A stretch of 64,000 nucleotides of DNA from Ananas comosus (taxonomy: Eukaryota > Streptophyta > Magnoliopsida > Poales > Bromeliaceae). Within the stretch, counting starts at the first letter, position 1; each line of letters begins with the position of its first letter. The stretch lies in the NCBI RefSeq assembly GCF_001540865.1, contig NC_033627.1, positions 8,865,861-8,929,860 of the forward strand, written 5' to 3'. The translations under genes were made by a program, and so were the position numbers. The notes beneath the pieces were generated by a model. The model had not been told where the DNA came from, made no database searches, and worked only from the letters and a program-made list of their open reading frames with translations. Below, piece by piece: positions 10,150-22,800 of this stretch.

Positions 10150-12776
10150 TGTAATACACTGAATTTTTGCAAATTGCGAAATTCGAGTGTGAGGAACGAT
10201 ATGTGGATATATCCTACATATTCTAAAAGGCTTGGACAAGTTTTTGGTCAAGTTAGAGGATGATTGGAAAGCTAGAAGTGAGAAAGTGCATTGAAATCGC
10301 GAAATTGGCATTTTCTGCATTGGTGTACCGGTACAAGCATAATGCTGTACCGGTACACCAATGCAGCAGAGTCAGCTGCTACGGGACAGCAGGGTTAGTT
10401 TGGACTTTTCACCTCTTGTTCTTATCTATTTCAATCCAGCATGACCAGGGATGCTCGCTGGAGTGTGCTAGAGCTCAGGAGAGCTGCCCTGCACCTTCTC
10501 CACTCTCTCTCTCTAGGGTTTTTCTCTCTCTACATGGAATTCGTTGTTTCGCGCCGTTTCCGCGCCGTGCTCGTTGTTCGCTGATTGGAAGACTCGAGGA
10601 AAGTGTTTGGAACGTGGGAAAGAAGGGTTTTATCGAGTTTTCTGTGAGGATATTGCTAGGGAAGCTGATTCGCAGCTTCAGAGAGGTAACTACCTTGATT
10701 TCTCTCGAATTTATGGTTTAGTATCGGATTTTGACGCAGTTTAGTGTCGTTGCTTCCAACTGAATTAAAAGAGGTTTACAGCAGTAAAAAAAGAGTTATT
10801 TGGCTGCTCAATTATCCGTTTAAACTCAGAGATATGTTGCTTTACAGCTTATTAAGGGTAATTGGTGAGTTATAACTCAATTTCGGAACTATACGTGGTT
10901 TAATCGCGTAATTGACGCAGTTTCGTATGATCTCTTCGCAGCAGGTCTTTGAGCCTCTTTTAGCTGAACTTGTACTCTTAGAAGCTGGTTTGGAAGCTGT
11001 TCTAACCAAGGGTAAGTAGGAATTTCAGTTAGAAAACTGAATTCGCGAGATTCCGACTATATTATTAGTAATTGATGACTTTGTTGCCGTTTTGGAAATA
11101 GTTCGCAGCGGACTTGCAACGGACCTTCGGATTACCTTCGGCTGATGCGTGAGGGATTTTGGAAGCTTAACTTGAGGTATTTATTGAGCCAAAACAGGGA
11201 TTTAAGCTATTCCTATGTACTAAGTCCAATTACGCCAAAATTGGACCTTTCGGTTGAAGTTTTAATACGATATTCATGCCTTGTGTTCAGCAGGATTGAG
11301 ACCTAGTGGAGCTGATCCTGGGGATTCCTTTGTACTGACTTGAGCTTAGTACAAGGTGGGTCGGACCTAACCAGAGCAAGTGAAGCTCCCCTATGTTCTA
11401 TGTGTATTATAGAAGTGATCTAGCCTATGCGTATATGATTAATAAGGACTTCGAATGCGTCACCTTAATGTTAGCTTGTTTGAAATGAAATCTCTATTAA
11501 GTAGAGAACATACATGCATAAGGTATTCAGGTTTATGCTGACTAGTTAATATGTTTCTAGCATGTTCTTAGACACTAGAGAACAATGACGTTCTTATGAC
11601 TTTAATGACCCTAAAGTATAGAACAATAACATGCTTTATGCCTATGCTGATAGCGCTATGATAGTAGAAAGATTCTAATGCCATATGTAAAGTAGCATTC
11701 CTCTCGCATGTTTATTAACCTAGTGGATACTAGTTGTTGTCAATATTTGTTATACAGAAATGTCGATCAAAGGATCGAGAGCGAGAATATTGTGAGTTAA
11801 AACATGATAATTGAGACACATTGGACTGTGGATTATGCTTGCCTGCCATCGTGCTCATTCGCACATGCTTGTGAGGGTAGCTCCCTACAAGCCGGCACTC
11901 CGGAGTTGGCCTACGCGATAGTTGCTCGCCCGTGCGGGATTGGGTGCCGAAGTGGATTGCCGTGGGGAGTGTATACTACCACGGGGCCATTAGGCGCGGC
12001 GCAAGTTGGACTACTTTGAGTAGATTCTTATGAATGAAAAGAAAGTACTAAATGACAAAGGACAGTAATGAATGCTCATCAGTTATAGTTTACAGTATTT
12101 ACTTACACATCCATGTTCATGCTTTTGTTTATAGTAGTTGCTATGCTTCTATTACTCAACTGATTCATTACTGCAAAAATCATGATTACATGTGATTACA
12201 TGCCTATTGCCTGTTAGCATTGCATATTTATATCATGTAATTATCACTTTTACTTTCATTTAGTACATCTTGAGCCCAGTGGTGTAATTCGCCGAGGCTG
12301 GCGGCTTAACCACTGGGAACTATTGTTAATAGTTCTCACGCTCTTTTTATTGTTGTTTTTACAGAGCCATCTACAGGAGAGGCTAGGGATTGTGGCAAGG
12401 GAGTCGCGTCTAGCTAGACATTGCTAGGAGCTTGCTAGTCGATCACCTTGCTACTCGGGCTACGGTCGAGGGTGGTGTCCCCATGTATAGAGAGACTACC
12501 ATTGTATCTTCTTTCGTATACCCCGTGATGTATATGTACTTCTTGGATAGTCACTTCAGTTATGATACTTTCTCTTGTAGTTGAGATTTTGGATTGTACA
12601 CTCTTTGTTCTTTTGCGGATAGTATATCGACTTGTACTTTGCTCTGATATCAGGATAGAATTTTCTATGTTTTTCTTCTTATCGATTTGTGTTCTTGTAG
12701 ACGCCTTATATACTGCAGGTGTATGGCGGGTCTGTGCACGTACCGGATATACTTCCGCTGGTACCCGGGCGTGACA
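10150..12776 (+). mobile_element. Solo LTR, family A-like, inside integrase
   Basis: 2627 bp, TGTAATACACTGAATTTTTGC to GGGCGTGACA, with CAAGT duplications at 10145-10149 and 12777-12781. It lies opposite to its host element. It has only two TACCGGTA palindromes (10323-10368). Bases 10500-11200 differ from the other A copies and include CT-rich stretches and several GTAAG-like donors. The ACTCCGGAGT block (about 11892), the hairpin at 12315-12337, the acceptor-like TTTTTACAG|AGCC near 12362 and the U5 motif at 12641-12651 are all kept. Confidence 0.93.
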
Positions 12777-12781
12777 CAAGT

Positions 12782-14186
12782 AGTATGAATAGGTATGAAG
12801 TGCGCCGACTTCGTCAACCTATCCACGATCACCCAAATAGCGTCATGTCCGGCCTGAGAGCGGGGCAATCCAGTCACGAAATCCATGGTGATCTTCTCCC
12901 ACTTCCACACGGGATCGGTAAACTCTGAAGTTTTCCCACGGGTAATCGGTGCTCAGCTTTTATTTGTTGGCAAGTTAGACATCGAGCTACAAACTCGCCA
13001 ACGTCCTTTTTCATCCCGGACCACCAATAGAGCAACTTTAAGTCCTTGTTCATCTTAGTGCCACCCGGATGTATAGCATTCGGTGCTCGGTGTGCTTCTT
13101 GAAGAATATCCTTTTTAATTCCCGAATCCGCCGGTACACAAATCCGCCCACTGAAACGCATCAATCCTTTGTCATCCACAAGGTAGTCGCTGGTGCAACC
13201 ATCAACCATTTTACCTTTAATCCTTTGCAACTCCATATCGGAAGCTTGCTTTTCTTTAATTCGATCCAAAAGTGTAGGTTGCACTACCAAAGTCATTAAC
13301 CTCAAGGGCGTGTCAGGAGTCACCACCTCCAACTCCAACCGCTTCATCTGCTCGATCAGCCGCGGTTGAGTAACAACATGCATCGCTAAGTTTTTCGTTG
13401 ATTTCCTACATAGCGCATCCGTCACCACGTTAGCCTTGCCCGGGTGGTAAAGAATAGTAAAATCATAATCCTTGAGCAGCTCCAACCATCTGCGCTGCCT
13501 CAAGTTTAACTCCTTCTGAGTGAACAGGTATTTCAAGCTCTTGTGATCCGTGTATACTTCACACCGCTCGCGATACAAGTAGTGGCGCCATAACTTCAAT
13601 GCGAAGACTACGGCCGCCAACTCCAAATCATGCGTAGGGTAGTTCTTTTCATATTCCTTTAGTTTGCGCGAAGCATACGCGATCACTTTGCCGTCCTGCA
13701 TCAAAACACAGCCCAATCCACTAAGAGATGCATCATTGTAAACCACATACCCTGCTCCAGCAACTGGCAGGGTTAGGATTGGGGCGTTCGTCAATCGTTG
13801 CTTCAACTCTTGGAAGCTTCTTTCACACGCATCATTCCAGATGAAATTGACACCTTTTTGCGTGAGCCTTGTGAGGGGAGTAGATAGCTTAGCGAACCCC
13901 TCGACAAATCTCCAGTAATAACCGGCCAGTCCAAGGAAGCTCCGTATCTCCGTGACACTCGTCGGTCTCGTCCAATCCTTGATTGCCTCAATCTTTTTAG
14001 GATCCACGGCTATACCCGATCCCGATATCAAATGTCCAAGGAAGGCTACCTCCCGAAGCCAAAATTCACACTTTTTCAACTTGGCATAAAGCTTCTTTTC
14101 CCGAAGTATTTGAAGTACAAGCCTCAAATACTCCTCGTGATCCGCACCACTTCGGGAATAAACCAAAATGTCGTCGATAAACATAC
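12782..14186 (-). pseudogene. RNase H and integrase N-terminal half, family A
   Basis: Long open stretch (436 residues) starting in the RT active site ([10 protein letters not shown]) and running through RT thumb, RNase H ([43 protein letters not shown]) and the integrase zinc finger ([17 protein letters not shown]). A one-base shift near 12900 leads into [11 protein letters not shown], carrying [17 protein letters not shown] with the first catalytic aspartate. The reading is then broken at 12781 by the solo LTR. One RNase H position reads ND where other copies have SD; the catalytic D is kept. Together with 9206-10144 it forms one ancestral pol. Confidence 0.9.
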
Positions 14187-15225
14187 GACGAACCTGTCCA
14201 GGTAAGGCTTAAAAATACGGTTCATCAGATCCATAAAAGCTGTCGGGGCATTAGTAAGTCCGAACGGCATAACTGTGAACTCATAATATCTATACCGTAT
14301 TCTAAAAACCGTCTTCGATACATCCTCAGGTTTGATCTTTAACTTGTGGTATCCCGACTGCAAGTCGATCTTGGAATACACACACGATTCTTGAAGCTGA
14401 TCAAACAAGTCGTCAATCCTCGGTAACGGATACTTATTCTTGATCGTGACTTTATTGAGTTCACTATAGTCCACATATAGGCGAAGTGATCCGTCCTTTT
14501 TCTTGACGAACAAAACTAGCGCTCCCCACAGCGAGACGCTCTGTCGAATAAAGCCCTTATCCAACAGATCCTGTAGCTGTGCCCTCAGCTCCTTCAGCTC
14601 CGCCGGTGCCATCCTATAGGGTGCCTTCGAGATTGGAGTAGTCACAGGGACGAGATCTACCACAAACTCGATCTCCCTATCGGGTGGCATACCCGGTAGC
14701 TCAGCTAGAAACACATCTTGAAACTCCCGTACCACCGAGATATCCTCAATCCTAGGAGTGTCATCCTCGCCCCTCAACACAACACTAGCCAAGTAGGCTA
14801 CACATCCTTGGCTGATCAGCTGCCTAGCTCGAGACGAGCTGATCGACATCGCAAAAAGCGAACTCCGGCATCCTCTAAACACAACCTCAGTTGCCCCGGT
14901 TCTCTAAAAGTAACCGTGCGATTCTTACAATCAATCATGGTATAATACTTGATTAGCCAATCCATATCCAAGACCACATCGAAATCCCCAAGCTTGCGCA
15001 AAGCTAGCAAATCCACGGACGTGATCCAATCTCCTACCCGAATAGGGCAACTAGGGCAATACTCTCTAATATCCAGAGTGTGGTCGGGTACAACAACATG
15101 TCCCGGATGCAATAAGGAAATCAAAAGGATGCCATGCAACTCGGCAACAGCCGATCTATAAATAAATGCGATGCACCGGTATCAAATAAAGCACGAACTC
15201 TAATGCCATCAAGTAAAATGAACCT
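14124..15225 (-). pseudogene. Protease and reverse transcriptase, family A
   Basis: The protease active site ALFDTGASH is readable near 15170-15200, in a frame broken from what follows. Bases 15139-14816 show the DWI...LLAL and LDMDWL blocks usually found between protease and RT. RT runs 14882-14124: [70 protein letters not shown] one-base shift near 14186 separates it from the FIDD box in the next segment. RT is therefore almost complete but split, and it was originally continuous with RNase H. Confidence 0.88.
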
Positions 15226-15261
15226 GCAACCACATCCTCGGCTGCTGCCGCCTCCTCGGTC

Positions 15262-16653
15262 TTAGCGGCATATAAACGCCCACTTGGGGCCTGTCGAGAT
15301 CCCTCGCTCTGGCGCTGGACAGGTGGCCGTCCAGGCTAGTACTGTGTCGACGGAGTCCCGTGGCTGACGGCTGGTAGAGCCGGTGCCGATGCAGTCGACG
15401 GTGGCGGTGAAGAACCTCTCAGGCACTTGGTCCGAACGTGGCCCTCCTGGCCACACTGGAAGCACCTGCCCGCCGGCTGTGGACACTGCGGTAGGTAATG
15501 AGGACCACCACAGATCACACACGAGGAAGGCCGACGACGGTCAAAACCTCCTCGCTGCGCTGCTGAGCCGCGTCCACGCTGCTGGCTCCTAGGATACTTC
15601 GGCGGTCTCCTAGAGTGCGTCTGGCTCGCACCCTCAACCGCAGGCCTCTTGGACTTACCTTTGTCCATGGCCTCTCGCCGCTCCTGGACATCTGCCGCGC
15701 TGCTCTCCACTATGAGCGCGCGATCCACCACCTCCGGGTAGGTTTGGAGGTTAGAGGATTGCACAAACCGGAAAATCGATGGTCACAACCCTCGCTCGAA
15801 GATGCGGGCCTTATCCTCGTTGTCCCGCACGACGAAAGGCATGCAGTGCAAAAGCCGAGAAAACTCCCACTCGTACTCGGCTACAGTCCGGTCTCCTTGG
15901 CGCAAGTTGCGTAAGTCCTGCTTCATCTTCCTCTTGACGCTGGTCGGGAAGTAGTGCGCCAACAGAAGCTCCTTGAACCTCTTCCACGAGATAGCCGCCA
16001 AATCAGTACTGGGGTTCTCCTGGAGATCCAACCACCAGCGGTAGGCCTCGCCGTCCAAGTGGTGTGTGGCGAGCCAAACTCGATCTCTCTCCTCCACGAA
16101 GGTATCGCGGAAGAGCTTCTCCATATGCATCAACCACTTTTCCACGATCCAGTGGTCGACCTTCTCGCCATCAAAGATCCGAGGACTGCACCTTCTAAAC
16201 TCGTTGAGGCGCTCCATGAGTCGGTCCCGCTCCGCTCCCTTGACCAAGGTAGGGAAAGCTGCTCCAACCGGGGGCCTCTTCACAGGTGGTACCGTGATGG
16301 CCTCCTCCTGAGGCACGGCCGCGAGCGCTGCTCGCGAAGAACTGGGAGCCGAGAACGACGCTCTCGGCGCGACGTCCACAACTGGTGCTAGCGGTGTAGG
16401 GGCTTGAGTCTCCCTGGAGGCTGCCGCCTGCTGTAAAAGAAGCTTCTCCAGGCGCTTCATCCGGGCCTCCTATCGGTGCGCCGCCTCAGTCTGCTGTCGG
16501 GCCGTCTCCGCCTGCTGCGTCACCAAGTCAGTAAGAGCCGCAAGTTGGCTCCTCAACTCTCGGACCTCGCCGGATCAGGAAGGCGGAGGTCTCGACCTCC
16601 TCCAAGTTTGCCGCGTTATCCGCTCCGGCAGATTGGGAGCGTGTAATCGGCAT
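15262..16653 (-). pseudogene. gag of family A element
   Basis: The best start is the ATG at 16653, about 320 bases from the primer site. A frame change near 16580 and a TAG near 16470 interrupt the N-terminal coiled-coil-like region. From 16460 the capsid (retrotransposon gag domain) is open: FDGEKVDHWIVEKWL, DGEAYRWWLDL, LLLAHYFPTSVKRK, YEWEFSRLL. After a stop near 15783 the nucleocapsid follows with the CCHC knuckle CFQCGQEGHVRTKC. Gag would assemble the virus-like particle and bind RNA. Arginine/glutamine-rich linkers surround the knuckle. It is broken in three places. Confidence 0.88.
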
Positions 16654-16973
16654 CGTCACTACAACATCATAGAAGTGTAAGTTAGTAAACTCACGCTATC
16701 GAATCCCCACTCAAAAAGGCAATACCCAAATCATGCGAAAGTAAGAAAGTGTGCTTCACTACTAACTCCCGATGTTACGTTGTCGGCCGCCAACGTAACC
16801 CTCCACGAAGTTAGGAGCTATACACTACGATTTAACTCCACTTTCTAGAGTTATCAAGGTACCCAATCATGATACTTTCGCTCGCAAGTCGAATAGACCT
16901 CGTCTCTCACGAGCCTATTTCCTATAGTCCAACCGGCCTAAGGTTTGCTAGGTCCACAAAGACTAAACCCTAG

Positions 16974-16985
16974 GCTCTGATACCA
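16974..16985 (-). other. Primer binding site, initiator tRNA-Met
   Basis: On the minus strand this reads TGGTATCAGAGC, complementary to the 3' end of plant initiator tRNA-Met. It lies 9 bases from the 5' LTR end at 16995, confirming orientation and element type. Confidence 0.88.
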
Positions 16986-17020
16986 AAACTAATCTGTAAC
17001 GCCCCGGGACCCAGCGGAAG

Positions 17021-19806
17021 TGTCACGCCCCGGGACCGGCGGAGGCCCTCCCGGTAGCGTGCCCAGACCCGCCATATGTCTACACATATAAGGCGTCTAC
17101 AATAAAAGCGGAAGTAAAAGCAAGAAATAGAACAAATAGAATAATAACAACTAATGATATCAGAGCGAGTAAAGTTCTATCATCTAAACTAGAGTAAAAG
17201 AAACATAACTAGACAATGAAAGTAAAGCACAAAGNAGAATAATAACAACTAATGATATCAGAGCGAGTAAAGTTCTATCATCTAAACTAGAGTAAAAGAA
17301 ACATAACTAGACAATGAAAGTAAAGCACAAAGTGATACAATGCTATCTCCTCAAAAAGAATACAAAGATCTAAAAGAAGGGTGGTCTCTATACATATACG
17401 GGTACAACTCACAACCTCTCACAAAATAAAACCACGAGAGATAGACCACCTATCAAATCACCCTCGAAGGAAGCTAGCTCGAAGCAACTCCCTTCCCTCG
17501 GTCCCTAGCCTCTCCCGGCATGGAAGGCTCTAAAAGAAAGTATAAAACAGAGGGCGTGAGAACTATAATTTATAGTTCCCAGTGGGCAATTACTGACCTC
17601 AGCTCAATGCACCACTAGGCCCCAAAAGAAAGGGTAAGTCGAAAGCAATAGTAATAACGAGTAATTTGCATTTATGAAAGTATAATGAAATGCTAAACTA
17701 TTACTTGCAATTAAACATGGCATTTATGTAATGCACAACTATGTTGTCATGAAGGATATGTCTCTACTTAGCCATAAATAATGTCATGGTTTACTTAATG
17801 AAATTATGAGGATTATCCTTTATCATAGCAACATTGTATATATGAATGCAAATAAGCAATGTCTCCTAGCATACTACATGTATGTATGTATACCCAAATG
17901 TCCAAATCTATACTAGAAGCAAGTCTGAGTAATCCAACTACTACTCTCTATCTAGTAGTAATTATAACAAACTCATCCCGTGTCGATTTTCATTTCCAAT
18001 TAAGGACCTACCCAAGGTAGTCCAGCTTGTGCCGCCTAAGTGCCTGTGGTAGCCTAACATCCCTACTCTTGGAATGTGTCTGTCCCACTCGACCCCGTAG
18101 GCTTCTCAATGCCGCACGAGCGAACATAGTCGCATAGGCTGACTCCGGAGTGCCGTCTTGTAGGGAGCGACCCTCACAAGCATGTGCGAATGAGCACAAA
18201 TGGCAAACAAGCAAGGTCAATGTCTCAAATATCCAATCATCATGTCTCTAACATGGCAATAATCACTAGCATCTCGAAGATCTAGTTCTATGTCACAATG
18301 TGAAATTCTCATATTTACTAAGTCTAGTGCCCCTTTATGACACTTAGACATTTTGATGTACAAGCATATCCAACTCTCTCAGTGGCACTATCCACTAGGT
18401 TCACACATAACCCGAGCTCAATGCCCCTTCATGACATTAGCCCAATTATTCACAAGTAGTACAAGTCCCCGAGCCTCTGTATGGCTTCTAAAAACCTTTA
18501 AGTCTTAAATAGGAGTAACTCTAAATGCAAGCATGAGATGCTCATTTTCACATTAGGAATTAGAATTTCGAGTCTCAATAGGGTGCCGAACATGTACAAG
18601 TTCCACCAGCTAATTTTCTACTATACAGAGGTCCAAAATTTTATTGTACATAACATAGGTATGTTAAGCATCCTAAAATTCACAATAAATGTATCTAGCA
18701 TGGAAATGCATGAATTTTTTTTGTATACGAAACACTTATCACCAAATATGAGGATTTCTCATATCATAGGCTAGGTCAAACCCACCGACGACAACGAAGC
18801 TTTTCGTTTGCTCCAACGAAGGTATCCACTAGCTTCCTAGCACCCTAGGAACATCAAAAATGGGGTTACTCAAACGATACGAAGAGCAAAAAGCTCAATC
18901 ATTAACCTAGAAGCAAAAGGGGCAAAACTCACCTCAAGAGTAAAAATCCTCTCCTAAGCTCCAAAAGAGAGCTAGAACCCTTCCAATCCAAGCCCAAGGA
19001 AGGTTCTAAACCAATCAATCTAGCCTCAAAAGCCTTAGAATGAAAATGCCCAAAAATAAACCCTAAGTTCCAAATCTAGGGTTTCATCTCAAAGAAAGCT
19101 CTAAAATCCAAAACTAAGAGGAAAGGATCTTGCCACTTACCTCTTAGAAGCTTCAAAACAAGCTCAAAGTCCACAAACTTCTAGGATCTTCCCTTCACCA
19201 AGCTCCAAACCCAAGTTTCCAAGCTTCATCCATGGTGGAAAAGGCACCAAAGGGCAAAAGAGAAGAAAAATCCATAAAAAACCATGCAAAATGGAGATCA
19301 AATCCAAAGAGGCAAGGGAGGACTTCTTTTACCTTGTCTCCCTATGCTCTCAGCTCAGAAAAATGCCCTAGGGCGTCGGGGGTTCTAATAGAAGAGCTAA
19401 AAAAGCAAAAACACCTCTGCAGATCAAACTGTGCGAAATCAGTCCCCTTGTACCGGTACACAGGCTCTTGTACCGGTACAAGAGCCACGAAAATGCCAAC
19501 CCGAGGCTAGGGTCGCCGGGTTCAGCAGCTCTGTACCGGTACAAGCCAGTGGCTGTACCGGTACAACCATCAACCTTGTACTTATACAGCCATCAGCCCT
19601 GTACCGGTACAAGCCCGGCAGAATGCAATCCGAGAGTCAGCCAAATTCCGTTTTTTCGGATTTTGGTGCAAGACTTTAAACCACAATTCTCGGGACACGT
19701 GCTATAGGTCGGAACACAGTCAACGACCCACCAGAAAATCTGAAAAAGCTCAGAACACACCCAAAACACTCGAACCTCGCAATTTGCAAAGGTCCAGTGT
19801 GTTACA
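17021..19806 (-). mobile_element. Solo LTR, family A, inside a family A 5' LTR
   Basis: TGTCACGCCCCGGG to GTGTTACA, flanked by GGAAG on both sides. The length of 2786 bp includes a 97-bp duplication around a single N (17138-17332) that is probably an assembly error. It carries GTACCGGTAC palindromes at 19448-19612, a donor-like GTGAGT (sense) at about 18929, the ACTCCGGAGT-type block near 18145, the hairpin at 17558-17580, an acceptor-like TTTTAG|AGCC near 17530 and the U5 motif at 17158-17166. The host LTR is the same family, so this is self-family nesting. Confidence 0.93.
17138..17332. repeat. 97-bp exact duplication around one N
   Basis: Bases 17138-17234 and 17236-17332 appear identical, separated only by the N at 17235. 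Other family A LTRs have the segment once. The pattern fits two overlapping contig ends joined without merging. Confidence 0.85.
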
Positions 19807-22800
19807 GGAAGCCCGCCCGGCGCGTATCGAGAGCCGCCATATGTCTAAAACATATAAGGCGTCTAAAACAAAATGATAAATAAGGCAAGAAGAGAGAGAA
19901 CATCTAGCTATATCAGAGCAAAGTGTATTCTATGAGCTACAAAAGGGAAAGGAGCATAAAGTGAAATTCGCTATGTAAAAATATAAAGTAATACAATAAG
20001 AATCCCAAGAACGAAAGCTAAACGAGGTACACAGGTGGTCTCTATACATGGTACAAAACTCCCTCTCTCACAAAAACCAAAAAGAAGAGAGTGACCACCT
20101 AGGAGCGACAGCAAGCTCCGCTATCTAGCTATGCGACTCCCTTGCCGCGATCCCGTGCCTCCGCCGGTGCCGAAGGCTCTGAAATAAAACTATAAAACAG
20201 AGGGCGTGAGAACTATTGAATAATAGTTCCCAGTGGGCAATTACTGGCTTCAGTGAAGTGCACCACTAGGCTCAAACTAAAAAAGGGGTCAGTAAGCAGA
20301 TATAAACAAGAGCGATATATACGACAAGTAAATAAGCATGAATATTTGCTACCACATGATATCTCTACTTAGCATGATTTAGCATAAGTAAGAAAAGCTA
20401 GTGCGAACACTACTAGTGAAATGCACCACTAGTCTCATAGTTTGCTAGTCCAAGTGCCCCTTTATGACATTTTCATTTACTAAGTCCAAGCTTAAACCAA
20501 ATGTTCATAAATGCATAATTGAGCCACTTTAAACATATGAGGCATGTTTCCCAACGGCTAGTGCGAACACTACTCAAATGCATGTAATAATACCCAGAAT
20601 GCTCTACTATATAGAGTGAAAATTATCTTACATATAACACATGCATTTTAAGTGTTCTAAAATTGACATTAATTCTATTTAGCGTAGATTTTCATTTAAA
20701 ATGACGTTACGACGGGTATAGAAAGCATGGGGGCCATTTCGCCTCGTTCTTATGAAGCCAAACCCACCACAACTCTTGCGCTCCTTCGTTTGCTCCAACG
20801 AAGGTGTCCACTAGTCTCCTAGCACTCTAAAGATGTAGGAACAAGGGTTAAACGAATATTACGATCAACCCTAAGCTCAATCAATAAGCAACATAGGCTA
20901 AGGTGGAGGTACTCACCTCAAGTGAAGAAATCCTCTCTCAAGCTCCAAATGGGAGTTAGAGTTCTTCAAATCCAACCTAAATAAAGGTTCTAAACCCATC
21001 AATTAGGTTTCAAAGCCCTCAAAATCAAAAATTTCCAAAAATAAACCCTAAATCCCAAAATCTAGGATTTCTACCAACAAAAGCACCAAAGTTAGAATCT
21101 AGAGAAAGGAAATTAGCCACATACCTCTAGGATGCTCCCAGCCAAGCTCAAAATCCTCAAGGGTTGAAGATTGATCCTCCTCAAAGCTTCAACCACAAGC
21201 TCTAGCCCTCCAAAGGTGAGAAATGAGGTTGAGGAAGATGCTCCAAAGCCTCCAAGCTAGTTTTCCTTCTACTCCTTCTTCTTCTTCTCCTTCTTCTTCT
21301 CTTTCTAGAGAATGTAGAGAGAGTGTGAGGGAGAGAAATGAGGGAAAGAGAGAAGAGAAAGGCTCTAAAAGCCTTCTAATGTAACAAAATTCTGATAAGC
21401 CCATCAACAATCCAATTAGCACACTGCCCGGGTCTGGGCAGTTTTCGTCCAGAGGGACCGGTCTCTCCCTGCCTGGGACCGGTCTCTCGGTTCGTCCCAC
21501 AAAACTAACGTTTGGGAACCGGTCTCTCCCCGCATGGAACCGGTCTCTCCCCGCGAAAACATACTCGGGGATCAATCTCACCCGCCAAGGACCGGTTGCC
21601 TCAAGTCCTGCCACAGCAGTGTTCCGGGGGGACCAGTTTTTCCCACCAGGGACCGGTCCCCGAGAGTAAAAACTCTCAGGACTTAGCCAAAACTCCAGAA
21701 ATCGAACTTTTAGGTCGGAATACCATCTAGACTTTCCACCAAGTGTGGAAAAGTTCAGAATCCATATCAAACACTCGAACCTTGCAATTTGCACAGGTTT
21801 AGTGTGTTACAGGTGACCCTACGCTCACCGCTACTGCCCTCCCCGTGGGCTGACGGCCGCCGCCCTCCTCCCTGCGACCGCCCAGCCCGAGCTCATGCTG
21901 AGGCCGAGCTATCTTCCAACCTGCGCGCTGCAGCCGCCCACGGTCGGCCGCACTGCCATCTCTTGGCCTCCAGCGACCGGTCGCCGTCTCCCTGGAGCTT
22001 TCCCTGCCGCCACCGCCGCCTCCTTGAACCGAGGCCACTTGTGCGGTCCCGTGCCTTGCCTCCGCGCCACCGGCCGCCTCCCGCTGTCGAACAGCACATG
22101 CCCCGGCAGCCGGCTTGCCCGCCGTCCGGCCGCCGCCGGCCGCCCCGTGCCCTATTGTGCTCTGATATGGCTGATTATTACTTTCTGCACATTGTTTCGA
22201 GTTTCGGTCACCTTTTCAGCGATCCGAAGACACCCCGATAACTGTGAAAGTGAGCATGATGATCTCTGATTCATGCCAAACATCGTGCTCACCTCCATAT
22301 GTCTCAACGAAGCCCCAGTGTGCGTATTAAACGCGGGTTAAACACTATGCCCGCTGCTTCACTGAATTTTGCGTCGTCTGTGCGCTCGCCGCAGTGGCCG
22401 ACTGCTCTCCAAAGTGTGAGCACGGCCTCCGGCACATCGAGACCTGACAGTGGATGTCTCGGCCAGGTTAGATAACCCTCGGTTTGCGCTGGCGGGCCGT
22501 AAAACCTCGAAAATCACATAAAATAATGTGATTTTATGTAACCGAGAGGGTTTTTATGCAATTGTTTAATTTGTGGTTCCTGTTGGCAGTGTGTGCGGGC
22601 AGCGGGTAACCTCTGGACTGGTTGTCCAAGACCCCAAGCCCTTCCGAAAGTCAAATGTTGATTCCCGGTGCGTTTTTCGGTGAAATCCGCCGATGGAACG
22701 CGTTTTCGGTTAGGAATTCTTCCGACGGTACCTCGTAATAATTTGTACCATCGCTGAGCCTTGTTGGTTTGTCACTCGTGTCGTTTCGAGGGCTCGAAAA

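Larger units (their letters stand above)
6669..21811 (-). mobile_element. Tekay/Del-type gypsy chromovirus, family A, with nested LTRs
   Basis: A complete element in reverse orientation, flanked by GGTGA duplications (6664-6668, 21812-21816). Reading right to left: 5' LTR (21811 to 16995, interrupted), primer binding site, gag, protease, RT, RNase H, integrase, chromodomain, polypurine tract, 3' LTR (9150 to 6669). Two solo LTRs sit inside (10150-12776, 17021-19806). Without them it is about 9.7 kb, normal for this clade. The two LTRs differ at several percent of sites by eye and the coding region has several stops and shifts, so it is not recent. Confidence 0.95.
16995..21811 (-). repeat. 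5' LTR of family A element, interrupted and partly deleted
   Basis: Two parts, 16995-17020 and 19807-21811, split by a solo LTR whose GGAAG duplication lies at 17016-17020 and 19807-19811. Compared with the 3' LTR it lacks about 500 bp between the equivalents of 7275 and 7797, replaced at about 20398-20432 by a short filler. It keeps the hairpin at 20208-20231, the U5 motif at 19911-19919 and GACCGGTC palindromes at 21456-21660. It shares the distinctive GACCGGTC variant with the 3' LTR, which supports the pairing. Confidence 0.92.

Noticed and set aside
10260..10744. 153- and 66-residue frames in the solo LTR
   Set aside because: They lie in the LTR 5' region with CT-rich repeats and show no domain; LTR boundaries are fixed by target duplications.
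15954..16391. 145-residue plus-strand frame
   Set aside because: Antisense shadow of the family A capsid coding region.
21789..22269. Several overlapping frames of 60-150 residues on both strands
   Set aside because: They are the GC-rich continuation of the same LTR leader after the nested element; no start, domain or codon bias singles one out.
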